DNA from: Caldilineaceae bacterium
GTDB taxonomy: Bacteria; Chloroflexota; Anaerolineae; Caldilineales; Caldilineaceae
Reading direction: 5' to 3'
NCBI GenBank assembly: GCA_024643705.1
Contig: JAHEML010000068.1
Span: forward strand, 4,646 to 9,948
DNA length: 5,303 nt
How positions within the stretch are numbered: the first letter of the stretch is position 1; each line of letters starts with the position of its first letter. Both the position numbers and the translations under genes were made by a program. The notes under the pieces were generated by a model, which had not been told where the DNA came from, searched no databases, and saw only the letters and a program-made list of their open reading frames with translations. Below, one piece after another: positions 1 through 5,075 of this stretch.

Positions 1-703
1 ACTTATGAAAGAGGGGTGTCTCGGCTGTGTTCAGATATTTGGGTAGCGAATCATCCAACACCCGTCCACCAAAACCGATCACCCGTCCTTGCCGATCACA
101 GATGGGAATCATCAGCCGGTTGCGAAAAGCGTCGTAATAACTGTCTCGCTCTTCGTTGTATTTGAGCAGCCCGGCCTTGTGTTGAAAAGCAAAATCGTAG
201 CCCAGCCCAGCCAAATGATCCCGCAGGCTATCCCAACGGTCTGGGGCAAAGCCAATCTGGAACGATTCTGCCACCGCTGCATCGATACCGCGCTGGTGCA
301 GATAATCCCTGGCGGCCTGGGCTGACGGGCTGCGGTGGAGAAGGTTGCGGAAGAAATGGGCGGCTTGGGCGTTGACCTCGTAGAGCCTCTCGCGTTCGTG
401 GCTGTCGTCGTCGGCCTGCTCTTGTTGCAGATCTACACCGGCTTCTTTCGCCAGAATTTGCAGGGCATCGCGAAAATCGACATTTTCCTTCTTCATTACA
501 AAGGAAAAGATGTCCCCACCCTCGCCGCACGCCCCAAAGCAGTGCCACATGCCCCTATCTGGGGTTACCACAAAGCTAGGCGTGCGTTCTTCGTGGAAAG
601 GACAGCACGCCTTGTATGAGCGCCCGGCACGTTTCAGTGGCACATAACGTGAAACCAGATCGACAATATCGATTCGCTCTTTGATATCATCTGTAACGCT
701 CAT
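1..703 (-). CDS. dnaG: DNA primase DnaG, N-terminal part (3' end beyond the window)
   Basis: DnaG makes the RNA primers for lagging-strand replication and acts with the DnaB helicase at the fork. The visible 234 residues read MSVTDDIKERIDIVDLVSRY onward. They contain the CHC2 zinc-binding domain (about residues 1-95) with C34-P-F-H37 and C55-F-G-A-C59. The start of the catalytic core follows, including the conserved FRNRLMIPICDRQGRVIGFG block (193-212) and PKYLNTAETPLFHK (221-234). The Toprim metal-binding part lies beyond position 1. The start codon at 701-703 is fixed by AAGGAG at 708-713, only 4 nt away, and by the family-typical N-terminus. The zinc knuckle has one residue more than the usual C-x2-C (see findings). 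A perfect consensus promoter lies about 90 nt upstream, so it is probably transcribed from there rather than only from the SCP2 gene before it. Family assignment is very secure. Confidence 0.97.
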   Translation of the reverse strand, partial: MSVTDDIKERIDIVDLVSRYVPLKRAGRSYKACCPFHEERTPSFVVTPDRGMWHCFGACGEGGDIFSFVMKKENVDFRDALQILAKEAGVDLQQEQADDDSHERERLYEVNAQAAHFFRNLLHRSPSAQAARDYLHQRGIDAAVAESFQIGFAPDRWDSLRDHLAGLGYDFAFQHKAGLLKYNEERDSYYDAFRNRLMIPICDRQGRVIGFGGRVLDDSLPKYLNTAETPLFHK

Positions 704-719
704 TCTGCTCCTTACGGTT

Positions 720-742
720 CAGTAGCGGTTTCGCCGTTACTG
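720..742 (-). other. Stem-loop in the dnaG leader
   Basis: Arms 720-728 and 734-742 pair with a single mismatch (A-C in the minus-strand RNA) around a 5-nt loop, CGAAA in the RNA. It ends 6 nt before the AAGGAG ribosome binding site of dnaG (708-713) and lies inside the predicted leader. It could modulate translation or mRNA stability. No U-tract follows, so it does not look like an intrinsic terminator. The function is inference. Confidence 0.4.
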
Positions 743-794
743 CGCCATAGTCAACATCACATTTTTCACAGGCCACACGCAACAAGGCTGGGGC

Positions 795-823
795 ATTATA
801 GCCAGACTCTCAAGGGGTGTCAA
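795..823 (-). promoter_or_regulatory. Consensus sigma70-type promoter of dnaG
   Basis: On the minus strand, TTGACA (818-823) is followed after exactly 17 nt by TATAAT (795-800). Both hexamers are identical to the bacterial housekeeping consensus. Transcription would start near 788, giving a leader of about 85 nt before the dnaG ATG. It is placed directly behind the SCP2 gene and the small hairpin at 836-852, so dnaG has an independent promoter. Both hexamers and the spacing are seen directly; activity is inferred. Confidence 0.85.
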
Positions 824-835
824 AGGGAAGGATGC

Positions 836-852
836 AATGGCTCTTGGCCATT
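836..852 (-). terminator. Small hairpin after the SCP2 gene, possible weak terminator
   Basis: AATGGC (836-841) and GCCATT (847-852) form a perfect 6-bp stem with a 5-nt loop, starting 12 nt past the SCP2 stop codon. On the minus strand it is followed by a pyrimidine-rich CCTTCCCTTT rather than a clean U-run, so termination would be weak. It separates the SCP2 gene from the dnaG promoter. Confidence 0.35.
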
Positions 853-864
853 CGTGACGTTGGT

Positions 865-1269
865 CTATGTCGGTCTGTCGGCCATTTGAGATAACGCCAG
901 CGGGTAGAGAGCCTCGGCCTCGCGAAAGAGGTCAACCAGTTTCAGCGCCCGCATCATATTGCCTTTGCTCTGAATCTGCCCGCTAAAAAAGGCCTCTGTG
1001 AGTTTCTTCTCGCCTGTCCAAATTTGGTGAAGCAGTTCTGCTGGCATGGTCAATTCCAGGTCGGCGCTGCCAGGGCGTGGCCCAAAGAAGACTTCCAGCG
1101 GCGGCTGGCGACCGTCCAACAGAATTTCGGCCTCCGGCTCGACAAAACGCATCCGAACCACAAGGTTGCTGCTGGTAAATGTCTCGATATGGCTCGACTT
1201 CTGCTTGACACGATCGAAGACCGCTTGCAGAACAGAATAAAGTTCTTCCGCGTTGGCAAAGGTTGGCAT
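865..1269 (-). CDS. SCP2 sterol-binding domain protein
   Basis: A 134-residue soluble protein with no signal peptide or membrane segment. From about residue 15 to 120 it has the layout of the SCP2 (sterol carrier protein 2) fold. The N-terminal helix leads into strands VVRMRFVEPEAEILLDG (37-53), then ADLELTMPAELLHQIWTGEK (69-88) and LTEAFFSGQIQSKGNMMRAL (90-109). The last part, acidic residue–F–x–G–x–I–x–x–K–G–N, matches the hydrophobic-tunnel region of SCP2 proteins that bind lipids. The ligand is unknown. I start at M122 of the longer open frame, the ATG at 1267-1269. Homology begins there, an AGG lies 6 nt upstream, and a strong promoter sits just before it; the extra upstream frame would run through that promoter. 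Such domains also occur in acyl-lipid or ubiquinone-biogenesis (UbiJ-like) proteins, so the role stays open. Confidence 0.82.
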   Translation of the reverse strand: MPTFANAEELYSVLQAVFDRVKQKSSHIETFTSSNLVVRMRFVEPEAEILLDGRQPPLEVFFGPRPGSADLELTMPAELLHQIWTGEKKLTEAFFSGQIQSKGNMMRALKLVDLFREAEALYPLALSQMADRPT

Positions 1270-1318
1270 AAAAAACCTGGGTGATTGTATGAGAATAGGG
1301 GCGCAGACAACATCTGCT

Positions 1319-1347
1319 ATTATAGGGGCTGTACAGACGAGCGTCAA
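1319..1347 (-). promoter_or_regulatory. Sigma70-type promoter of the SCP2 gene
   Basis: On the minus strand TTGACG (1342-1347) lies exactly 17 nt before TATAAT (1319-1324): one mismatch in twelve from the housekeeping consensus. The predicted start is near 1312, giving a leader of about 43 nt before the ATG at 1269. This also argues against the longer reading frame that runs through to 1632. Confidence 0.8.
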
Positions 1348-1554
1348 AGCGGCGTAGACCAAGGAACAACTACGGATTGCAGTCTTCCGGTGGATGATGA
1401 ATAGTAGACAGGGAACCCAGATGAGCCAGAAAACGTTATGCTTGCCACAGGAAACGAAGTGTTGGTGCTCACTGGTGATGCCAATTGGCTGACTGAATCG
1501 GGTAGAATACTGGCAAACCCTGACAAAATGATCAACAATGATACCCACCGAATG

Positions 1555-1605
1555 CCATGTTTGCATGGTTGGGTTCGGTCTGGTATTCTCACAATGATTA
1601 TGTGA
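1555..1605 (+). promoter_or_regulatory. Candidate bactofilin promoter with flanking inverted repeats
   Basis: TTGCAT (1561-1566) is followed after 17 nt by TATTCT (1584-1589) with an extended -10 TGG just before it. The -35 is poor (3 of 6) and the -10 moderate (4 of 6). Two short palindromes sit on it. CCATG-TTTG-CATGG (1555-1568) covers the -35. TCACA-N7-TGTGA (1589-1605) overlaps the -10 end and the predicted start near 1596. They could be operator half-sites; this is inference from position only. Confidence 0.35.
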
Positions 1606-1611
1606 ATATGT

Positions 1612-1619
1612 GGGGAGGT
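1612..1619 (+). promoter_or_regulatory. Ribosome binding site of the bactofilin gene
   Basis: GGGGAGGT lies 7 nt before the ATG at 1627, a near-ideal Shine-Dalgarno site. It fixes this start against the later in-frame ATGs at codons 73, 81 and 91. Confidence 0.85.
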
Positions 1620-1626
1620 AAAACCT

Positions 1627-2514
1627 ATGCAATTGTTTCGACGTGAAAAACCCGAAAATGAATCAAAAATAGCGGATAGTGATCAGACGCCCAGCGCGGT
1701 CAACTGGTACGAGCGCGCCGAGCCAGAAAGCCCCCGTGTCACACCTCTGGTACAACAACCGTTACAACAACCGATACAACAAGATGAGTTTGCGGTTCAG
1801 GAGCGGACGCTTCCGCTTGCCGACAACCTCATCACCGCAGACCCCATGCCTACTATTTCATCTGTGATGAACGAACAAACCAGGAGCACGCCCACCATGA
1901 GCAACATCGCACGAGAAAATCTGCCCTACCCTGATCTGCCCGTGCAAGGCAGCACCCGACAGGCCCGCGCCACGGGCCAGGCCACCGTGATTGATGCCCA
2001 ATCCCACTTCAACGGAAACTATCGCTCCGACTCCGATCTGATTATCGAGGGCGCCTTTGAAGGCGAGATCGAATGCAACGGAACCGTGACTGTAGCCCAA
2101 GACGCCACTATGTCGGCAACCGTGCGGGCACGTAATGTTATCGTAGCCGGTTCGGCCAACGGCGAAATCACCTGCGACGAACGCTTTAGCATCAGCGCAA
2201 CCGGCGAAATGCGGGGCAAGGCCCAGGCATCCACACTGGTTGTCGAAGAAGGAGCCTTCTTCGAGGGCGAATTCCGGATGGGCAGCAGCTATTCCTCCGC
2301 CTCCCAATCCTCCAGCTATGGCGACTGGGAGTCCGCACGTCGAACACCGGTAGAATCCTCGATGGAATCTCCCGTGGAATATAGCATGAGTGTGGACGAG
2401 AGCGATTTGGCCGACCTGGATGAGATTGATTCCAGTGGCGCGGATCGACCATTTTCGGTGGATGATGTATGGGACGAAGGCAGTGAAGAAGACGATGGGG
2501 AAAGCGAACGCTGA
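1627..2514 (+). CDS. Bactofilin-family polymer-forming cytoskeletal protein
   Basis: A 295-residue protein with a central bactofilin domain (PF04519) at about residues 119-219. Short beta strands repeat as in a right-handed beta helix: SDSDLIIEGAFEGEIECNGT (134-153), then VTVAQDATMSATVRARNVIV (154-173), then NGEITCDERFSISATGEMRG (178-197). Bactofilins self-assemble into nucleotide-free filaments, often at the membrane, and serve in cell shape, wall synthesis or chromosome positioning. The flanks are unusually long for the family. The N-terminal 118 residues look disordered, with a VQQP/LQQP/IQQ repeat at 42-52. The C-terminal 75 residues are Ser-rich then strongly acidic (DESDLADLDEID at 257-268, DEGSEEDDGESE at 283-294). 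No membrane segment is seen. It stands alone, divergent from the SCP2 gene and convergent with the CcmC-like gene. The domain call is secure; the specific cellular role is unknown. Confidence 0.92.
   Translation: MQLFRREKPENESKIADSDQTPSAVNWYERAEPESPRVTPLVQQPLQQPIQQDEFAVQERTLPLADNLITADPMPTISSVMNEQTRSTPTMSNIARENLPYPDLPVQGSTRQARATGQATVIDAQSHFNGNYRSDSDLIIEGAFEGEIECNGTVTVAQDATMSATVRARNVIVAGSANGEITCDERFSISATGEMRGKAQASTLVVEEGAFFEGEFRMGSSYSSASQSSSYGDWESARRTPVESSMESPVEYSMSVDESDLADLDEIDSSGADRPFSVDDVWDEGSEEDDGESER
1749..1784 (+). repeat. 12-bp tandem repeat, three copies, inside bactofilin
   Basis: Three units at 1749-1760, 1761-1772 and 1773-1784 share the core TACAACAA and encode VQQP, LQQP and IQQD. 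The period is a multiple of three, so unit gain or loss would keep the reading frame. It lies in the disordered N-terminal part of the protein. Confidence 0.75.
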
Positions 2515-2528
2515 CCTCAAAATTGAAC

Positions 2529-2562
2529 GCAGATGATGTGGATCGGGCGGATGGCCGCGGAT
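2529..2562. repeat. Phased GCGGAT-type intergenic repeat
   Basis: Four hexamers, GCAGAT (2529), GTGGAT (2538), GCGGAT (2547) and GCGGAT (2557), recur every 9 to 10 bases just after the bactofilin stop codon. Similar degenerate arrays are, as far as I remember, scattered through intergenic DNA of Chloroflexota and other environmental bacteria. The phasing is seen here; membership in a dispersed family is inference. Confidence 0.55.
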
Positions 2563-2598
2563 CAAGACAGAATCTGTATCGTCCGTAGATACTGTTAT

Positions 2599-2646
2599 AA
2601 ACAAAACAGGGCCGGGACTTCGTAAAGTCCCGGCCCTGTTTTGTTT
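2599..2646. terminator. Bidirectional intrinsic terminator
   Basis: A perfect 22-bp inverted repeat: arms 2599-2620 and 2625-2646 around the 4-nt loop CGTA. The GC-rich core GGGCCGGGACTT is flanked by an A-run on one side and TTTTGTTT on the other, so the transcript from either strand ends in a strong hairpin plus U-rich tail. It lies 84 nt after the bactofilin stop and 13 nt after the stop of the opposing CcmC-like gene. It therefore ends both converging transcripts and prevents antisense read-through. Confidence 0.95.
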
Positions 2647-2659
2647 CCTCGTTTGGTCT

Positions 2660-3277
2660 TTACTGCTTGCTCCTGGTCGCCGCCACGACCATCAATGCCC
2701 CAGCAAGAGAAAAGAGCGCAAAAATGCCCAAAAACGAGTATTGAATCGCCACGGATGTGGAAGTGCGAATCGGGTCTTGGGGGTGCAGAACCAGGGGCGT
2801 CGTCAGATTGGACCAGGTGAACACGACCACCAGCAGCACTCGCAACAATCCCTTCAGCCGAACCCACACAGGCCAGCTTCCCCATATCTGCACGATCAGC
2901 GCCACACACAGCACCATCAGCGCGGATGTGTTGCGTGGTTCGGCCAAAAACACACCGCCCCAATTGATCGACGAAGCCAGCATACTGGACAGAAATCCCG
3001 CAGCGAAAAAGCCACAGGCTACCCAGCCCACAACCTGCGCCCACCCGTCCAGTCGGGCATCGTCGCGCACCAATACCAGCAAACCCAGTACACCACCAAC
3101 CGTAAATCCAGCAATCCCCGTCCAAATCAGCCCCACGTGCAAATAGACTGAACGCATGCCTGTGCCCAGAGTCTTCTCTGCCGGAGCCAGCCAGAGCAAC
3201 AAAACCACAGCCGCCGCCAATAAAGTGAATCCCCGCACCAGCCCCGCGGGGGAGCGCAACCTATCCAACATCTGCAT
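2660..3277 (-). CDS. CcmC/CcsA-like six-helix membrane protein
   Basis: 205 residues with six predicted membrane helices (about 15-31, 46-70, 80-103, 117-138, 143-163, 176-199). The layout matches CcmC, which handles heme for cytochrome c maturation. MRSVYLHVGLIW (41-52) fits the CcmC stretch with the first axial histidine, here H47. SNLTTPLVLHPQ (156-167) fits the loop with the second, here H165. Between them NWGGVFLAEPRNTSALMVL (105-123) aligns without gaps to the WWD motif region but keeps only W106, G107, R115, T117 and S118; the other tryptophans and the aspartate are gone. I prefer the ATG at 3275-3277, 4 nt after GGAGG (3282-3286). The ATG at 3271 is also possible; the ATG at 3310 has no binding site. 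It follows the desulfurase gene by 87 nt on the same strand and may be co-transcribed. Family membership is inferred by eye and the substrate is unknown; it could be a divergent transporter-like protein. Confidence 0.6.
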   Translation of the reverse strand: MQMLDRLRSPAGLVRGFTLLAAAVVLLLWLAPAEKTLGTGMRSVYLHVGLIWTGIAGFTVGGVLGLLVLVRDDARLDGWAQVVGWVACGFFAAGFLSSMLASSINWGGVFLAEPRNTSALMVLCVALIVQIWGSWPVWVRLKGLLRVLLVVVFTWSNLTTPLVLHPQDPIRTSTSVAIQYSFLGIFALFSLAGALMVVAATRSKQ

Positions 3278-3281
3278 GATG

Positions 3282-3286
3282 CCTCC
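3282..3286 (-). promoter_or_regulatory. Ribosome binding site deciding the CcmC-like start
   Basis: GGAGG on the minus strand lies 4 nt before the ATG at 3277 and 10 nt before the ATG at 3271. It lies inside the longer open frame that begins at 3310, which argues that the longer N-terminus is not translated. Confidence 0.65.
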
Positions 3287-3364
3287 ATCAAAACTGTGCT
3301 GACGAAACATAAAATGTGAGATCGCTGACTTTTATCACGTCTTACGTTTCATGTATCTCTTATT

Positions 3365-4873
3365 CTATCCCTCGGCTGCCTTGTCCAAAAAGCCCGCGGC
3401 AAACTTCAAAAAGCGGTATACGTCGGCAAAATTACTGGCGATGCCCAACGAGACCCGCACCGCGCCCGCGCTCTTTTTCTGCTTGTCCAGGACAATCGCC
3501 TGGAACTGCGCTATTGTCATCCGTTCATCGTCCCGGAACGCTTCCCGCATTTCATCCGCAGTCAAGCCGTGGGCCAGTTCACCCGCGCCCGGGTTGCAAA
3601 AACAGCCTGTGCGCAGGGAGATATTTTCCCGGTTGGCAAGCTGCTCCACCCGGTGATAGTTCACCAGCGCGGCGTCGGGATCGTAAAAGTTAAAGGCGAT
3701 TGTGCCACCTCGGCTCTCAGTGTCTGTGGGGCCGTAGATGCGCACCAGTGGTGCACCATTGCTGTGGCGTAACCCCGCCAATTCTCTGAGAAGCCAGTCG
3801 GTCAGCCCGGCCACCCGCTCGTGGATCAGTTCAATACCGATGGAATCGACGTATTCCAGCCCGATTTGGATGGCAGGCAGATTGAGATAGTCCACGGTGC
3901 CGTCCTCGTAGGCAGCTTCGCTGTCGGCCATGGTGTGCCCACACCCCTGCACCGAGGCAATTGTAATCGTCCCTCCGGCAAACCAGGGGCGACGCAGCTT
4001 TTTCAGCGCAGCTTTTTTCGCCAGCAGGCAACCTACGCCCGTGGGATAGCCAAAAATTTTGTAAAACGAGAGAGAGACAAAGTCGGGCTTCCAGATGCTC
4101 AGGTCCAGCCGATTGGTCGGCGTGAAAGCGGCGGCGTCCAGCAAAACGTCCCACCCTCTGGCCTGGGCCTGCCCGATCAGTTCCAACGGATGCTGCACGC
4201 CGGAAAAATTGGATTGGGCTGGGTAGGCAAAAAGATTGGCGTGACCCGGATCGGCCATCGCCAAAAACTCGTCCAACCGCTCCTGGCTGATGCGCAAATC
4301 CGGCGGGACAACGGGCAAATAGAGGACTTCGGCGCCCTTGGCCTGGGCAAACTCCCGGATGCCGTTGACCGAATTGTGGTTGTCGAAGGTGAGAATGTAG
4401 CGCCCGCCAGGCCCAAAAGGATACGCCTCGCCCACCAGTTTGAGCGCGCCGCTGGCGTTGGGGGTAAAAATGACTGTGTACTCCTCTGGCGAGGCACGGA
4501 AAAAATCGTAGACATAGGCTCTGGCTGCATCCACCAGATGGGTGGCAGCCATGGAGGTGGGATTGACCGAATGGGGGTTGCCGAAGACACCTTCCTGCAA
4601 CATCTCAAAATGGCGGCGCACCTGTCCTTCGGCATAGAGGCTGCCCCCGGTGTAGTCCAGATAAACCTGCCCCTGGGTGTCCAACCGGGCATATTCCGTA
4701 GCCCGCAGCTCACGCAGACGAGAGGTGGCCCCATAGGATGGGTGCGCTTGCAAAAAGGCGGAGCGGGCCGCGCTCAATCCTTCGGGGCTGTACAGCGCAG
4801 GTGGGGATTGGGTGGCAACGGGCATGGGTGCAGGCATGGGTGCAGGCATGGGTGCAGGCATGGGTGCAGGCAT
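3365..4873 (-). CDS. MOCOS-like class V aminotransferase / cysteine desulfurase
   Basis: 502 residues of the PLP-dependent class V aminotransferase fold. It most resembles the N-terminal desulfurase domain of molybdenum cofactor sulfurase (MOCOS/ABA3), which takes sulfur from L-cysteine as a persulfide. Visible landmarks are VYLDYTGGSLY (70-80), FGNPHSVNPTS (97-107), EEYTVIFTPNASGALKLV (130-147) and DNHNSVNGIREFA (164-176). The PLP-binding part includes LLDAAAFTPTN (244-254) and SLSFYKIFGYPTGVG (267-281), with K272 as the Schiff-base lysine. RTGCFCNPGAG (421-431) carries the candidate persulfide cysteines C424/C426. The C-terminal MOSC domain of full-length MOCOS is absent; the protein ends soon after the desulfurase fold. 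The start at 4873 is the first of five in-frame ATGs in a tandem repeat, with AAGGAG 10 nt upstream. The residues before about 22 (MPAP repeats) are not part of the fold. The sulfur acceptor is unknown: Moco, another enzyme, or a different lyase reaction are all possible. Confidence 0.85.
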   Translation of the reverse strand: MPAPMPAPMPAPMPAPMPVATQSPPALYSPEGLSAARSAFLQAHPSYGATSRLRELRATEYARLDTQGQVYLDYTGGSLYAEGQVRRHFEMLQEGVFGNPHSVNPTSMAATHLVDAARAYVYDFFRASPEEYTVIFTPNASGALKLVGEAYPFGPGGRYILTFDNHNSVNGIREFAQAKGAEVLYLPVVPPDLRISQERLDEFLAMADPGHANLFAYPAQSNFSGVQHPLELIGQAQARGWDVLLDAAAFTPTNRLDLSIWKPDFVSLSFYKIFGYPTGVGCLLAKKAALKKLRRPWFAGGTITIASVQGCGHTMADSEAAYEDGTVDYLNLPAIQIGLEYVDSIGIELIHERVAGLTDWLLRELAGLRHSNGAPLVRIYGPTDTESRGGTIAFNFYDPDAALVNYHRVEQLANRENISLRTGCFCNPGAGELAHGLTADEMREAFRDDERMTIAQFQAIVLDKQKKSAGAVRVSLGIASNFADVYRFLKFAAGFLDKAAEG

Positions 4874-4876
4874 GGG
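4823..4876 (-). repeat. 12-bp tandem repeat carrying five start codons
   Basis: Four exact copies of CATGGGTGCAGG (plus strand, 4823-4870) are followed by a partial copy beginning CATGGG at 4871. Read on the coding strand each unit is ATG-CCT-GCA-CCC, giving MPAP four times and a fifth ATG. ATGs lie at 4873, 4861, 4849, 4837 and 4825, all in frame. Copy-number change by slippage would keep the frame while changing how many start codons precede the enzyme. Confidence 0.95.
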
Positions 4877-4883
4877 GCAGCAT

Positions 4884-4889
4884 CTCCTT
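4884..4889 (-). promoter_or_regulatory. Ribosome binding site of the desulfurase gene
   Basis: AAGGAG on the minus strand lies 10 nt before the first repeat ATG (4873) and 22 nt or more before the others, so the outermost ATG is favoured. Another ATG (4881-4883) directly abuts the site but is out of frame and too close to be used. Confidence 0.65.
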
Positions 4890-4917
4890 TGATGACGATT
4901 GGCGCCGGTCTGTTTCT

Positions 4918-4946
4918 ACGCTACACTGTTCGGCAAAAGGCGTCAA
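4918..4946 (-). promoter_or_regulatory. Candidate promoter of the desulfurase gene
   Basis: TTGACG (4941-4946) on the minus strand is followed after 17 nt by TAGCGT (4918-4923). The -35 is 5 of 6 but the -10 is only 3 of 6, so this would be a weak or activator-dependent promoter. It overlaps the inverted repeat at 4938-4960. Confidence 0.35.
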
Positions 4947-4960
4947 GTTAGGGGACGCCT
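4938..4960. repeat. 7-bp inverted repeat over the -35, possible operator
   Basis: AGGCGTC (4938-4944) and GACGCCT (4954-4960) are perfect inverted arms with a 9-nt centre. The left arm lies in the candidate -35 of the desulfurase gene, a usual place for a repressor site. No regulator gene is visible in the window. Confidence 0.4.
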
Positions 4961-5029
4961 GATGGCTGACGACCGACAGCTGACGACCGACAGCTGTCGA
5001 CCAATGCCATTGGTCGTCAGCCGTCCATC
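4961..5029. repeat. GTCGTC-type intergenic repeat: 14-bp direct repeat plus long palindrome
   Basis: GCTGACGACCGACA occurs twice in tandem (4965-4978, 4979-4992), then continues as GCTGTCGACC (4993-5002). That third copy is the left arm of an inverted repeat. Arms 4993-5006 and 5008-5021 match at 13 of 14 positions around one base, C5007. The outer copy GATGGCTGACGACC (4961-4974) can also pair with 5012-5029 if four bases bulge. Such GACGACC/GGTCGTC elements look like a dispersed intergenic repeat family; that part is inference. Confidence 0.8.
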
Positions 5030-5064
5030 TTTGATCGTCAGTCAAACTCGACAAATTACCCAAT

Positions 5065-5069
5065 AGGAG
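5065..5069 (+). promoter_or_regulatory. Ribosome binding site of the MDR gene
   Basis: AGGAG lies 6 nt before the ATG at 5076. I could not find a convincing promoter between the palindrome and this site. Confidence 0.75.
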
Positions 5070-5075
5070 CGTGCT

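Larger units (their letters stand above)
1270..1626. other. Divergent intergenic region between SCP2 and bactofilin genes
   Basis: This 357-nt gap has no convincing gene. It holds the SCP2 promoter at its left end and the probable bactofilin promoter, two short inverted repeats and a ribosome binding site at its right end. The stretch 1348-1550 shows nothing I can name: the open frames crossing it have no recognisable domain and no ribosome binding site. Confidence 0.6.

Noticed and set aside
1270..1632. Upstream 121-codon extension of the SCP2 frame on the minus strand
   Set aside because: It runs through a near-consensus promoter, has no recognisable domain or ribosome binding site and reads into the opposing bactofilin start.
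2577..2594. Small hairpin GTATC/GATAC before the main terminator
   Set aside because: Only 5 bp with a loop of 7 or more bases and no U-run; likely chance next to the strong terminator.
1858..2604. 248-codon minus-strand frame across the bactofilin gene
   Set aside because: Antisense to a well-supported bactofilin, no domain, and it reads up to the terminator without a ribosome binding site.
2595..3151. Overlapping frames on both strands across the CcmC-like gene
   Set aside because: They lack hydrophobic helices or motifs, while the chosen frame has six well-spaced helices and conserved histidines.
3278..3364. Promoter for the CcmC-like gene in the 87-nt gap
   Set aside because: AT-rich hexamers such as TAGAAT occur but no -35/-10 pair with proper spacing was convincing; co-transcription with the desulfurase gene is as likely.
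3821..4951. Long plus-strand open frame (376 codons) opposite the desulfurase gene
   Set aside because: It is antisense to a clear PLP enzyme, shows no known domain and includes the repeat read as GCRH units; a shadow frame.
4961..5029. Possible CRISPR array
   Set aside because: The 14-bp repeats are directly adjacent without spacers, and there are no cas genes in the window.
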